IMG/VR virus record: IMGVR_UViG_3300035659_000010
Location: 1 to 63,190 of that record
DNA length: 63,190 bases
Strand: one strand, 5' to 3'
From: a virus
The notes below the pieces were generated by a model. It saw only the letters and a program-made list of their open reading frames with translations. It ran no database searches and was not told the DNA's origin. The position numbers were made by a program, and so were the translations under genes. Positions 41,130-49,278 of the stretch are shown here, in pieces. The stretch's first letter is position 1. Each line of letters begins with the position of its first letter.

Positions 41130-41419
41130 GGACGCTCCGGAGAGCGTCCGACGTAGCTAGCTACGCAGGTAGCGAACAGCCCGCAGACGCCGGCCGCGCC
41201 AGTTGCAACCCCCCCCCCGGCGGCCCAGTAGAGCCTGTTTGATCGCGACGGCGCGAGAATGTACCCGGCGACTCCGCCTATGACAGCATCGACCAAAATC
41301 GAGCCGCTGGACCAGGACAGGGTGTGCATCACGGTTCGTGCCGGATCGTCCTCGGTTAGCCCGTGCAAAACGGCCGGGTAGGCCAGGTGCAACGGTCTGT
41401 CTGGCGTCGGTGCCTCCAT
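41126..41419 (-). CDS. membrane protein, 97 aa, head of the leftward cassette
   Basis: Leaderless ATG at 41419. Two hydrophobic segments: about 40-55 (ILVDAVIGGVAGYILA) and 63-88 (LYWAAGGGVATGAAGVCGLFATCVAS), with tail RSPERP. May hold the glycosyltransferase at the membrane. The coding region contains a run of nine Gs/Cs near 41210. Confidence 0.7.
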   Translation of the reverse strand: MEAPTPDRPLHLAYPAVLHGLTEDDPARTVMHTLSWSSGSILVDAVIGGVAGYILAPSRSNRLYWAAGGGVATGAAGVCGLFATCVASYVGRSPERP

Positions 41420-41426
41420 CGAATGC

Positions 41427-41455
41427 AGGCTATATTGCCTTAGTTAAGGCAGCAA
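41427..41455 (-). promoter_or_regulatory. leftward leaderless promoter with palindromic operator
   Basis: On the minus strand TTGCTG (41455-41450), 17 bases, TAGCCT (41432-41427), then seven bases to the ATG at 41419. The spacer is a palindrome, TGCCTTA-GT-TAAGGCA (41436-41451), which could bind a repressor. It is distinct in sequence from the GGCTAGCC boxes. Confidence 0.7.
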
Positions 41456-41467
41456 CATCACTTTTCC

Positions 41468-41496
41468 TTGACCGGCGCATGTGCGCTCGGTAGGCT
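41468..41496 (+). promoter_or_regulatory. rightward promoter TTGACC-N17-TAGGCT
   Basis: TTGACC at 41468-41473 and TAGGCT at 41491-41496 with the ideal 17-base spacer, back to back with the leftward promoter. Predicted start near 41503 gives a leader of about 68 bases before the GTG at 41571. Confidence 0.7.
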
Positions 41497-41525
41497 CCGA
41501 ATCGTTAGCCAGGCGCTCCCGACGC

Positions 41526-41556
41526 CTTGCCAGGGCCCCGCTGCGGGGTCGGCAAG
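41526..41556 (+). other. leader hairpin before the basic protein gene
   Basis: CTTGCC (41526-41531) pairs with GGCAAG (41551-41556) and the inner GGCCCCG pairs with CGGGGTC around a CTG loop. It lies fifteen bases upstream of the GTG at 41571, close to the ribosome site, and may control expression of this abundant-looking gene. Confidence 0.5.
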
Positions 41557-41570
41557 AAGAGTCGGAAGAA

Positions 41571-44198
41571 GTGGCAAGTCACAAGGCATACGGTCGCGCA
41601 TTCCCGATCCGCAAGGCGGACGTCGGGGCGTACCGGATGGCGCCGCGCCCGAAGGGCTACCGCCCGAATCCGATGGGCGTCACGACGCTCTCAGCGGTCA
41701 ACGGTCCCGGAGCGTACGCACGGGCCCATGGCTCTGCTCGCGCCGCAACTCACGGCCTTTCACGAGCCGAGCGTGTCGCCCGTGCTCGGCGGCTCATGGA
41801 AAACAGGAGCGGAAGCATGCAATCGAACAGCGTCCACCGAGCCGCCTTCGTGCGGAAGATGAACGAGAACACGGCGCGCAAGCGCAGCCACCGGCACGCT
41901 GGTCTTGGTTCAGCGCCCACCCACTCGAAGAAAGCTCGCGCCAAACACTTCGCGGAGGTTCGCCGGAGGGGCAAGCAAGCCAGGGCTGTCGGTACTGGGA
42001 TGCGGGCACTGAGCAAGAACCGCCGTGCCGCGTCGATGCGCCGGAACAAGCGTCCGCCGACCGGCGCCGAGGCTCGCGCGTATGCGGCTGCGCACGAGAC
42101 GATCTACGGCCCGGCGAAGAAGGCTCGGAAGTCCCGGAAGGCTGCTGCTTCTGCCCCCGCCGCCGCCGCCGCGCCTGCTTCCACTCCTGCTCGCCGCGCT
42201 CGCATCTCGAAGACCGTGAAGGCGGCGCAGAAGCGGATCAAGGCCGCCGAGAAGCGGTACGCGGCTGCTCAGAAGGGCGTCGAGCGCGCGAAGACGCAGG
42301 CCGAGGCGGCTGCTCAACGCGAAAAGAAGGCCATCGAGAAGGCGAAGATCCGCATCGACAAGATGAAGATCGCGGAGGCGGCGCGCAACACGCCTGAGAA
42401 GGTGGCAAGGCGCAAGCGTGCCGCCGTGAAGCGAAAGTGGCCGAAGCAGAGCCGGACACAGGGTCGCGGCAAGACGAAGCGGCGCGTGCGCGTCGCCTAC
42501 GGTCCGTATCGTCGCGCGAGCCTGTCCCACCCGCGTCGCGGCGGTCGGGTGCTCAGCTACATGACGCGCAGCAAGGGCAAGGCCCTTCGCAAGATTCCGG
42601 CGTGGGCCATCGCCGGAGCGATCAGCGCCAAGGACTACAAGACCGAAGGCGCCTACCAGAAGGCCAAGACGCGAATCGCGGCTCGGCGCAAGGCAGCTGC
42701 CAAGCGCGCAGAAGCAGGCTGGGACGCATTTACCCCCAACTCGGGAGCAGGCCACATGTACGAGAACAAGAGCAAGAAGAAGAAGAAGAAGAAGAAGAAG
42801 GCCGCCTCCCGCAAGGGCAAGAAGCGGAGCAAGGCTTCCCGGAGCAAGGCTGCCCGTAAGGCAGCGGCTACCCGCAAGCGGAACAAGGCAGCGCGAGCCG
42901 CTGGCCGCAAGAAGTCTCCCAAGAAGAAAGCCCGCAAGTCCTCGAAGCGGAGCAAGGCTGCCCGTAAGGCAGCGGCTACCCGCAAGCGGAACAAGGCAGC
43001 GCGAGCCGCTGGCCGCGCGAAGCCTAGTCGCAAGGGCAAGCGCAAGTCCAAGGCGGGCAAGAAGTCCCGTCGATCAAAGTCGCGCAGGGTTCGCATGCCG
43101 CGCAGGATCGGTCGCCGCAAGGTCCGTCGTCTGCGCAAAGGACTGTACTTCATCGCCAACCGTCGTCGCGGCGGTCGGTACACGATGAACGGCTTCGCCA
43201 GCGACCTCAAGACGCTGCTGAAGACGGGCGCGCTCGTCCTGACCGGCTTCTTCATCCACAAGGCCCTGACGGGCGTAGTGGCGAAGGCACTGGTCTCGGC
43301 GGACGGCACCAAGTTCGCGGGCATGGCGCTGATGACTGCCGACGGCAAGATTTCCGTCATCGGACAGTGGGCGAAGCCCCTGACCGGTGCGGTGGTCGGC
43401 GCTGCCGGTATCGCGGCCGTCTCCATGGTGCCCGGAAAGGCCGAGACACGGATGGCGGTCGGTGCCGGTATGATGGTCTCCTGGCTGGAGTCTGTCGTCC
43501 GGACAGCGCTCCTCGCCTCGGATCAGACGAAGGCGCTCTCGTACCTCGAAGGCTACTCGAACAGTGCAGCGTACGCGCTGCGCGGTAGCGGACGGTACGT
43601 TCCTCGTCACCTGCGTCGAAGTGGTGCGGCCGGACTCGGCGTCGCTCGGAACGCGACCTCGATCATGCCGCAGTTCGCGCCCATCGGAGCTTTCCAGCAG
43701 GCCGCTGCTGGGATGGGCGAGTTCTTCACCCCGCAGTCTGGGATGGGCGAGTACTTCGCCGGCCCCGGCACGCAGGGTGTGGGCTTCTACGAGAAGGCGG
43801 GTCCGCTCGCTCTTCAGCCGGGTCGTTCGCACATGGGCCAGCTGCCTGTGGACGACGGCATCCGGCCGGACGCCAACCTGGACCACGTCCTCGACCTCGC
43901 GGAGTCTGCCGCTGGTCTGGGTCAGGGCTTCCAGCAGGCGGCGGCGGGCACCGGGGCCTTCCAGCAGGCGGCGGCCGGCCTCGGCCGGCGCGGAGTCCGC
44001 GGCATGGGCGAGTTCTTCACGGCCTCGCCGAGTGGCGACGGTTTCGCGGAGAACTCGGTACCGACCCAGTCGCAGTGGATCCCGAACGGTCCGCTTTGGG
44101 CGGGGTCTACCCCGGCCGAGGCGCACTACACGGAGTCCGAGCTTCCCGCAGGGATCCTCCAGGGTTCCGGTGGGAACGGAGTGCTCAGCGGCGGCTGA
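41571..44198 (+). CDS. histone-tail-like basic protein fused to a membrane and GMGEYF-repeat region, 875 aa
   Basis: Start GTG 41571 chosen because a purine-rich site (GGAAGAA) precedes it and the promoter lies upstream; ATG 41481 would lie in the promoter. Residues 1-530 are extremely Lys/Arg/Ala-rich, with a poly-Lys run and two identical 69-bp repeats, resembling histone H1 or bacterial Hc1-type tails that compact DNA. Residues about 540-660 contain two or three hydrophobic segments (ALVLTGFFIHKALTG; LTGAVVGAAGIAAVS). The C-terminal 180 residues have GMGEFF/GMGEYF and FQQAAAG repeats. It could tie condensed DNA to a membrane or shell inside the virion. Confidence 0.75.
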   Translation: MASHKAYGRAFPIRKADVGAYRMAPRPKGYRPNPMGVTTLSAVNGPGAYARAHGSARAATHGLSRAERVARARRLMENRSGSMQSNSVHRAAFVRKMNENTARKRSHRHAGLGSAPTHSKKARAKHFAEVRRRGKQARAVGTGMRALSKNRRAASMRRNKRPPTGAEARAYAAAHETIYGPAKKARKSRKAAASAPAAAAAPASTPARRARISKTVKAAQKRIKAAEKRYAAAQKGVERAKTQAEAAAQREKKAIEKAKIRIDKMKIAEAARNTPEKVARRKRAAVKRKWPKQSRTQGRGKTKRRVRVAYGPYRRASLSHPRRGGRVLSYMTRSKGKALRKIPAWAIAGAISAKDYKTEGAYQKAKTRIAARRKAAAKRAEAGWDAFTPNSGAGHMYENKSKKKKKKKKKAASRKGKKRSKASRSKAARKAAATRKRNKAARAAGRKKSPKKKARKSSKRSKAARKAAATRKRNKAARAAGRAKPSRKGKRKSKAGKKSRRSKSRRVRMPRRIGRRKVRRLRKGLYFIANRRRGGRYTMNGFASDLKTLLKTGALVLTGFFIHKALTGVVAKALVSADGTKFAGMALMTADGKISVIGQWAKPLTGAVVGAAGIAAVSMVPGKAETRMAVGAGMMVSWLESVVRTALLASDQTKALSYLEGYSNSAAYALRGSGRYVPRHLRRSGAAGLGVARNATSIMPQFAPIGAFQQAAAGMGEFFTPQSGMGEYFAGPGTQGVGFYEKAGPLALQPGRSHMGQLPVDDGIRPDANLDHVLDLAESAAGLGQGFQQAAAGTGAFQQAAAGLGRRGVRGMGEFFTASPSGDGFAENSVPTQSQWIPNGPLWAGSTPAEAHYTESELPAGILQGSGGNGVLSGG
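42840..43016. repeat. two identical 69-bp coding repeats
   Basis: Copies at 42840-42908 and 42948-43016 are identical over 69 bases and encode a Lys/Arg/Ala-rich helix unit. The identity at DNA level, including silent positions, points to recent duplication or gene conversion. Confidence 0.88.
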
Positions 44199-44345
44199 TC
44201 ACTTCCTCTCGCTCCCAGGTCCGGTAGGCGTCGCGCAAGCGACAGACCCCGGACCTCGGGGCGTTGAACCGGCTGCGGGATACAGGGACGACACCCTGAC
44301 AAAACGGGCCCGCGGTCATCAACCCGTCTCCAAAGGAGAACTACC
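44199..44345 (+). promoter_or_regulatory. structured leader of the candidate coat gene
   Basis: The 147 bases hold three stems: AGGTCCGG/CCGGACCT (44217-44224 with 44249-44256) enclosing GTCGC-GCAA-GCGAC (44230-44243, a GNRA tetraloop); CAGGG/CCCTG (44283-44298); and ACGGG/CCCGT (44304-44327). AAAGGAG lies just before the ATG. No convincing promoter is seen inside. The structures could protect the mRNA or release a monocistronic coat message by processing. Confidence 0.55.
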
Positions 44346-45161
44346 ATGGCAAAGCTGACGAACGTCCGCGAACGTGTGCATCAACCCTTCTATGACACCC
44401 TCGTCCGGACCTCCGGACTCGGTGGCAACATCCAGTCCGTGAACCAGAGGCAGTCCCTCTTCACGAACGCGGCTCGGCAGGACGACATCAACGCCCTGAC
44501 GAACCTCCAGAACGGTTCGACGCTGCCGTCCGACCAGTCGCACGTGACGCTCGCCCTGCGCGTGTTCACGTGGTTCCGCAACCCGATGATTCGCGGAGAA
44601 GGCTTCGCGAACGGCAGCATCAAGAAAAACGGCGACTTCTCCCAGGCTGGAGCAGCGGCGTTCTTCTCGACGGGCATCACGGCCCCCATCCCCGACCCGA
44701 ACGGCGCTCTCAAGGGTCCGGGCGCGGGCAACTACCTCGGTTCGACCGAGGACGTGTACCGTCTGTACTGGCAGGCGGAGGAGCAGCTTCACTGGAGCTA
44801 CGGCACCGGCGAGAAGTTCTCCATCACGAACATGCCGACGAAGTACTTCCCGGACGGCGGCGGCCTCTGGGGCGACCTCGGCGGTTCCTCGGACCTCATC
44901 CACTTCAACAACGGGACCCCGGATCACACTGCAATTTTGCGGCTGGCCCGAGCCATCCTTTTGCCGCCACGGCAGAACGTGAAGTGCGTCGCCGAGATCA
45001 CGCCCCTTCCCGATGGCGGGAATGCGTCGACCTACGGCCTGGTGAACCCGTCCAACGGCCGGAACATGCTCTCGCTGCAGAGCAACCTGAACGCCACGGA
45101 CGGCATCAACAAGGTGATCCAGTTCACCTTCGATGGCTTGTTCGCTCGCGACGTCCAGTGA
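44346..45161 (+). CDS. candidate major coat protein, 271 aa
   Basis: AAAGGAG ribosome site, clean start. No membrane segment or charged tail; the composition is even and strand-rich (VTLALRVFTWFRN, KVIQFTFDGLF), like a single-domain shell protein. It is isolated from its neighbours by a structured leader and two strong hairpins after its stop, as expected for a very highly expressed gene. I do not recognise an HK97 or double jelly-roll signature, so the coat assignment is inference from context, size and composition. Confidence 0.55.
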   Translation: MAKLTNVRERVHQPFYDTLVRTSGLGGNIQSVNQRQSLFTNAARQDDINALTNLQNGSTLPSDQSHVTLALRVFTWFRNPMIRGEGFANGSIKKNGDFSQAGAAAFFSTGITAPIPDPNGALKGPGAGNYLGSTEDVYRLYWQAEEQLHWSYGTGEKFSITNMPTKYFPDGGGLWGDLGGSSDLIHFNNGTPDHTAILRLARAILLPPRQNVKCVAEITPLPDGGNASTYGLVNPSNGRNMLSLQSNLNATDGINKVIQFTFDGLFARDVQ

Positions 45162-45323
45162 TCTCGCGCGGTTACGTGTAATCCTTCACGTAACCAGTGA
45201 CTCCCGGCCGGCTCCGCAATGGGCCGCCGGGAGGCACAGACCTGACTGATGGTACGGACGGGACGGTCGGGAGCATGTACTCTCGGCCCCGCCGTCCGGT
45301 ACTCCCAACCGGAGGCACATATC
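45162..45323 (+). terminator. hairpin-rich spacer after the candidate coat gene
   Basis: A perfect 9-bp stem GGTTACGTG/CACGTAACC (45170-45195) starts nine bases after the stop. A second stem CTCCCGGC/GCCGGGAG lies at 45201-45233, and GGACGG/CCGTCC near 45256-45300 forms a third. None is followed by a U-run. They may mark a 3' end or protect the coat message. GGAGG for the next gene is at the far end. Confidence 0.5.
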
Positions 45324-46295
45324 GTGGCGACATTCGAGCAGATCGTTCAGAATCTCCAGCAGCAGGCTGGGTACGCGGCATCGCAGGCCAAGCAGGCCAA
45401 CGAGGCCGTGCGCGGGATGCAAGGCGACAGCGCGCTGATTCGTCAGGCGTTGGAGCGCAACACCCGCGACCTGCAGAACCTCGCGAATGCCCTGCAGGGC
45501 GTCGAGGGCAAGTCCATCGGTGGGGGGAACACCAACGACCACGTCCGGTACATCGAGTCGATTCCGGGCCGTCGCATTCCCTTCGACCTCATCGTGTCGA
45601 TCCCGATCGGCACGAATAGCATCGCTGAAGCGCAGGGCACGAAGATCATCTCTCAAGACGGTCCGTTCGTGGCCGTCGCGCGCTTCGCTACCTTCCAGTC
45701 GGCCTTCCAGTTCGCGAAGCTCGACCCGACCACGCAGCAGGGCGCAACCTTCCAGGGGCGCTCCTTCGGTCGCTTCCGCCCGGTCCACTCGGCCTGGGAT
45801 CTCAACGACGGGCAGATGGGCTACCAGCCGATCGTCGGCATCGCGGCTCCCGGCACAGGCGCTCCGATCTACGCGAGCCCCTCGAACCACTCGTCCTTCC
45901 GGTCGATGGAGTTCGACGGCACCATCGAGATGCTGAACCAGGGCGCGGCGTTCCCGCGCTCGAACGACCCGCTCCCCTCCTCGTTCTACTCGGAGAGCAT
46001 CAACAGCCCGTTCCAGCTGGGCGCGCTCGACTTCTTCGAGCGTGGCGAGACAATCCAGTGGAAGGTGCGCCCGACGCACGTGAACAACCCGCCCGCCGGC
46101 AACGCCTCTGGGTACGGCGCTGGCGGTCTGTTTCCGTTCCTTGGGAGCCAGTACGACGTCCACGAGGGCGTCGTCGATCAGCAGAACCCGGACGCGGCGA
46201 CCGATCCGGTCACGCGGCTTCCCGACGGGATCCTCGTCGTGGGGCTCCACGGCTTCCGAATCATCCAGCCGCCGGGCCCGGTGCGTCTGACGTAA
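45324..46295 (+). CDS. candidate second shell protein, 323 aa
   Basis: GTG 45324 preceded by GGAGG. The first 60 residues are a Gln/Ala-rich coiled coil (FEQIVQNLQQQAGYAASQAK); the rest is strand-rich with FDLIVSIPIGTNS, FVAVARFATFQSAFQF and VVGLHGFRIIQPPGP, suggesting one or two beta-sandwich domains. No membrane helix. Its place next to the candidate coat gene and between hairpins suggests an abundant structural role such as minor coat or vertex protein. Confidence 0.65.
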   Translation: MATFEQIVQNLQQQAGYAASQAKQANEAVRGMQGDSALIRQALERNTRDLQNLANALQGVEGKSIGGGNTNDHVRYIESIPGRRIPFDLIVSIPIGTNSIAEAQGTKIISQDGPFVAVARFATFQSAFQFAKLDPTTQQGATFQGRSFGRFRPVHSAWDLNDGQMGYQPIVGIAAPGTGAPIYASPSNHSSFRSMEFDGTIEMLNQGAAFPRSNDPLPSSFYSESINSPFQLGALDFFERGETIQWKVRPTHVNNPPAGNASGYGAGGLFPFLGSQYDVHEGVVDQQNPDAATDPVTRLPDGILVVGLHGFRIIQPPGPVRLT

Positions 46296-46305
46296 GGAAG
46301 GCGAC

Positions 46306-47208
46306 ATGAACCAGCCCCAGCATCTCTCACACAGGCAGATCGCGGGGCTGGGCCTTCCGCCGGTCCAGCCGCCCGCCCGCCCGGCACCGTACCTGTATCC
46401 GGGGCTCGGCGATGCTCCGCCTCCCGCGCCCTATCCCGGCGAGGGATCCACCTGCGGTGCGGCGCGCGTGCAACTCGCGGGCGGCGCTCTGAACACGCTC
46501 CTCGTGAACCCGGAGGTCGTGCCCTTCGAGCAGCTGTACCGTCGGCTGCCCGAGGAGGGCATGTTCCTCGACTCGGTGAACCCGGAGGAGCCGTTCGCGT
46601 TCGAGCTTGGGGCGTTCCGGGTGCCGAGCACCTTCACACTCCTCCTGTTCGATCTCCGTCCGGACATCTACCGGTTCAGCGGCGTGGACGCGGGCGACAC
46701 GGTACCGGTCGAGGCGCGGCGGTTCTCGTCGATCATGGGCTTCCAGATCAGCGTCGACCAGCGGCAGCCGGGCAACCTGCTGTACCAGCTGGACCCGGTG
46801 CCGATTCAGACGTTCCAGCAGGCGTTCACGCAGCCGCTGGCTCCCGGCAACCCGGAGATCCCTCCAGCGCTCTTGGCCGCGCTCGGGGCGGCGAACGGGT
46901 CTCGGTTCAACATCGCGGCGGCGTCGAACTTCGCGAGCGCGGCGGGCGCAGGCACGTCGCTTCTTCCGCAGCGGCCGACGCGGCCCGGCGCGCTCTCGAT
47001 CCCGTACACGCTCTACGCGCGCAGCGGCTCCACGGTGCAGATCCGTTGCGTGATCTTCAACCCGATCCCGTCTCCGATCGCGTTCATTGAGTACGACATC
47101 GCCGGCCTGCTCGTGCCGGATGCGTACCTGAACTCGCTGACCGAGTGCATGAAGCCGTTGACGAACGCGAGCCTCGGGCCGGGGTCGCTAGGTGGCGGTC
47201 CGCGATGA
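46306..47208 (+). CDS. structural-looking protein, 300 aa
   Basis: AAGGAAGG upstream. Pro-rich N-terminus with IAGLGL and YPGLGDAPP, then a strand-rich body: TFTLLLFDLRPDIYRFSG, FSSIMGFQISVDQRQPGNLLYQL, and a final SGSTVQIRCVIFNP/IAFIEYDIAGLLV. Reads like a beta-sandwich. No membrane helix. Followed by a long inverted repeat. Likely a capsid or vertex component; not recognised. Confidence 0.65.
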   Translation: MNQPQHLSHRQIAGLGLPPVQPPARPAPYLYPGLGDAPPPAPYPGEGSTCGAARVQLAGGALNTLLVNPEVVPFEQLYRRLPEEGMFLDSVNPEEPFAFELGAFRVPSTFTLLLFDLRPDIYRFSGVDAGDTVPVEARRFSSIMGFQISVDQRQPGNLLYQLDPVPIQTFQQAFTQPLAPGNPEIPPALLAALGAANGSRFNIAAASNFASAAGAGTSLLPQRPTRPGALSIPYTLYARSGSTVQIRCVIFNPIPSPIAFIEYDIAGLLVPDAYLNSLTECMKPLTNASLGPGSLGGGPR

Positions 47209-47216
47209 AGTTCTCC

Positions 47217-47335
47217 CCCTCAGAAGCCAGTCGGCCGACGTCGCTCTTTCGGCGGGCATCGACAACCGCTCCCGCGTCGGACATGTGGGTAGCCGAGTCG
47301 TGCTCGGGAAACGGCGGCCGGCTGGCTTCTGAGGG
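47217..47335 (+). ncRNA. 119-base element closed by a 21-bp inverted repeat
   Basis: The left arm (47217-47237) is complementary to the right arm (47315-47335) over 21 positions with one G:T-type mismatch. The left arm begins CCCTCAGAAGCC and the right arm ends GGCTTCTGAGGG. The 77-base interior can form CCGAG/CTCGG (around 47294-47308). It lies between two structural genes with no good coding frame. It could be a structured RNA, a processing site or a strong bidirectional terminator; the RNA label is a hypothesis. Confidence 0.45.
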
Positions 47336-47353
47336 CGAGCGAGTGAGGTCCCC

Positions 47354-48133
47354 GTGGTGATGAAGACCAACTACATGGAGCACGGAGGCGCAGGCGCTGC
47401 CTGGGACTCGCTGCCCATGATAGTGGCTCCCCCCGGCACATCCCTGGGCGCGATGGACGCGCAGGGCATGCTCGCGGAGGTCGCTGCGACGCTGCAGCTG
47501 CAGCCGCTCGGCATCTACACGCCCTGGGCGACGCGCTCCGGGGACATCTCCTGGGAGGAGATCAAGAACCCCGACACGAACATCGTCGTCTGGGGCATCA
47601 CAGACGCGCAGGTGAACGCGGTCTCTGAGATCACGCACGGCAGCCCGCTTCCGTTCGTGGCGATCATCACGAAGGGGCCCATGACGCAGGCGTCGGTCGC
47701 CGCCATGTGGGACGGCACGGCGTACCAGTCGTACGAGACGCAAGCGGTCTACCGGCAGGACGACGCGAAGGATGTTCCGACGGTCGCGTTCCTCCACTGG
47801 GGTGAGCGCATCGACATGGAGAAGCTGCCGAAGCAGACGCTCGCGCTCGTGCCGAGAGCGACTGCTGTCGGCGGCGCGCTCCTCTTCGCGGCGCAGGTGG
47901 CTGTGCCGGGCACGACGACGCGCGCCGTCCCGCCGGTGACCTTCCAGAGCGCGCTGGAGTCGCAGATGCTGGCGCAGAGCGCGCCGCCTGCGCCGCCTGC
48001 TCTGACCATGGATGTGCCCCCGCCGGCACATGTTCGGCCCGTGGCGGCGCAAGCGAAGATGAACCTCGGCCTGCCCATCGCTGTCGGGCTCGGCGCCGCC
48101 GCTCTCAGTTACATGCTCTGGAGAAAACGATGA
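47354..48133 (+). CDS. tail-anchored protein, 259 aa
   Basis: GTG 47354 with GAGG at 47345-47348; ATG 47360 is an alternative. Alpha/beta ectodomain with WGITDAQVNAVSEI, PFVAIITKGPM and VAFLHWGERID, looking like a real globular domain, then a Pro/Ala linker, a last membrane helix (GLPIAVGLGAAALSYMLW) and RKR. Function unknown. Confidence 0.75.
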   Translation: MVMKTNYMEHGGAGAAWDSLPMIVAPPGTSLGAMDAQGMLAEVAATLQLQPLGIYTPWATRSGDISWEEIKNPDTNIVVWGITDAQVNAVSEITHGSPLPFVAIITKGPMTQASVAAMWDGTAYQSYETQAVYRQDDAKDVPTVAFLHWGERIDMEKLPKQTLALVPRATAVGGALLFAAQVAVPGTTTRAVPPVTFQSALESQMLAQSAPPAPPALTMDVPPPAHVRPVAAQAKMNLGLPIAVGLGAAALSYMLWRKR

Positions 48134-48921
48134 CGTACAGAAGCAGTTCGACACATGCTCCGATGAGGGGCCTTGGCGCTCCTCTGCCTCTGTTGGACCC
48201 GGCCGCGATCGGGTATCTGATGAAGGCGTTTGTCAACGCTGGCGGCTGCACGCCGGCATTCCAGGCCAACCTGAAGGCTCAGGGTTGCTTGAACACGCAG
48301 GCCGTCCAGTGGCTCGGTTCGTGTTACCTCGGAAAGACCCCGCCCGGCGTGAACGATTGGGAGTTCGCGGCGGCGTGCCTCGCACTGGGCAAGTGCGGCG
48401 GGTTCGACATGATGGGGTGTCCTGGCGACGCCGACGCGATGATGGCGCAGGTCCCGTCGTGCCTCACTCCGGAGATGGCGGGCGAGTTCAGCCCCATCGT
48501 CGACTACTGCAGAGCGAACCCGACGTTCCAGGGTCCGAACAAGACTTTCAACGCTGCCTGCTGGAGCATGTCTCGCTACCCGACTCTGTTCCAGAAGGTG
48601 ATGAACACGCCGCTGTGCGCGGCTGCGATGCCGCCGCCGGTCACGGCTCCCGCGACGAATACGACGCCGCCGCTCGATACGACCTCGCAGGTGACGTACG
48701 ACTCGTACGCTCCGGATTCGAGCGCGACCACGGTACTGACGAACGACACCGTCGTGCCAGGATCCGACTGCGGTTCGCGAGGCCCGCACTTCGCCATCGA
48801 CCTGTCGACTGGAGAGTGTGTCGAGCACAAGCTAGCCATGTCGCCCGCCACGATGGCCATGTTCGGCGTCGGCGGGATCCTGGCGCTAGGTCTCGGGTAC
48901 ATGTTGCTGAAGAAGAAGTGA
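48130..48921 (+). CDS. tail-anchored Cys-rich protein, 263 aa
   Basis: ATGA overlap. Contains MRGLGAP, then a helical domain with about ten cysteines (GGCTPAFQANLKAQGCLN; SCYLGKTPPG; ACLALGKCGGF; SCLTPEMAGEF; YCRANPTFQGPNKTFNAACW; PLC). The block PxCLxPE...YC...NKxxNAxCW...C recurs in the protein at 49279. A Thr-rich linker, one more cysteine pair, then helix MFGVGGILALGLGYMLL and KKK. Disulfides suggest an extracytoplasmic ectodomain. Confidence 0.76.
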   Translation: MTYRSSSTHAPMRGLGAPLPLLDPAAIGYLMKAFVNAGGCTPAFQANLKAQGCLNTQAVQWLGSCYLGKTPPGVNDWEFAAACLALGKCGGFDMMGCPGDADAMMAQVPSCLTPEMAGEFSPIVDYCRANPTFQGPNKTFNAACWSMSRYPTLFQKVMNTPLCAAAMPPPVTAPATNTTPPLDTTSQVTYDSYAPDSSATTVLTNDTVVPGSDCGSRGPHFAIDLSTGECVEHKLAMSPATMAMFGVGGILALGLGYMLLKKK

Positions 48922-48924
48922 GCC

Positions 48925-49275
48925 ATGTCAACAGCCGATTACCCAACAGGAATACAAAGCGGCACCGGGCCTCCCCCCGTCATGGACACGTCATCGTCCA
49001 TGCCAGAAACTTCTGTAGTGCAGAAGTACTCGATCCAGATCATCAACGGGCTGGAGGCGGTACGCGCAGACGCTGTGGACGGACAAGGCAACGTCCAGGG
49101 TACGTCCTACGTGTATCCAGGCGATCCGTCCTACGCGAAGCTCTACACGACCGCGACGGGGCACGCGCCCACGCAGGGCTCTCTGGAGTTCTTCGGTCTG
49201 AGCAAGCCGGTCGTCTACGGAGTGGCAGCGGTGGTGGCGCTCGGGCTCGGCTACCTGCTCCTCAGAAAGAAGTGA
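48925..49275 (+). CDS. tail-anchored protein, 116 aa
   Basis: Ser/Thr/Pro start, a strand region (QKYSIQIINGLEAVRADAVDGQGN), then one membrane helix (VVYGVAAVVALGLGYLLL) and RKK. The spacing from its neighbours (3 bases either side) and the helix-plus-tail ending match the rest of the operon. Confidence 0.76.
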   Translation: MSTADYPTGIQSGTGPPPVMDTSSSMPETSVVQKYSIQIINGLEAVRADAVDGQGNVQGTSYVYPGDPSYAKLYTTATGHAPTQGSLEFFGLSKPVVYGVAAVVALGLGYLLLRKK

Positions 49276-49278
49276 GCC

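Noticed and set aside
41468-42397. Alternative long reading frame over the basic protein gene
   Set aside because: It lies in another frame of the Lys/Arg-rich gene and would begin within the promoter; composition is that of a shadow frame.
42765-42800. AAG-repeat as a regulatory tract
   Set aside because: It encodes a poly-Lys stretch in a long basic protein and reads as ordinary codon repetition.
47145-47360. Protein-coding gene across the 21-bp inverted repeat
   Set aside because: The frame overlaps the end of the 46306 gene, has no ribosome site and its sequence mirrors the inverted repeat; more likely a structured RNA region.
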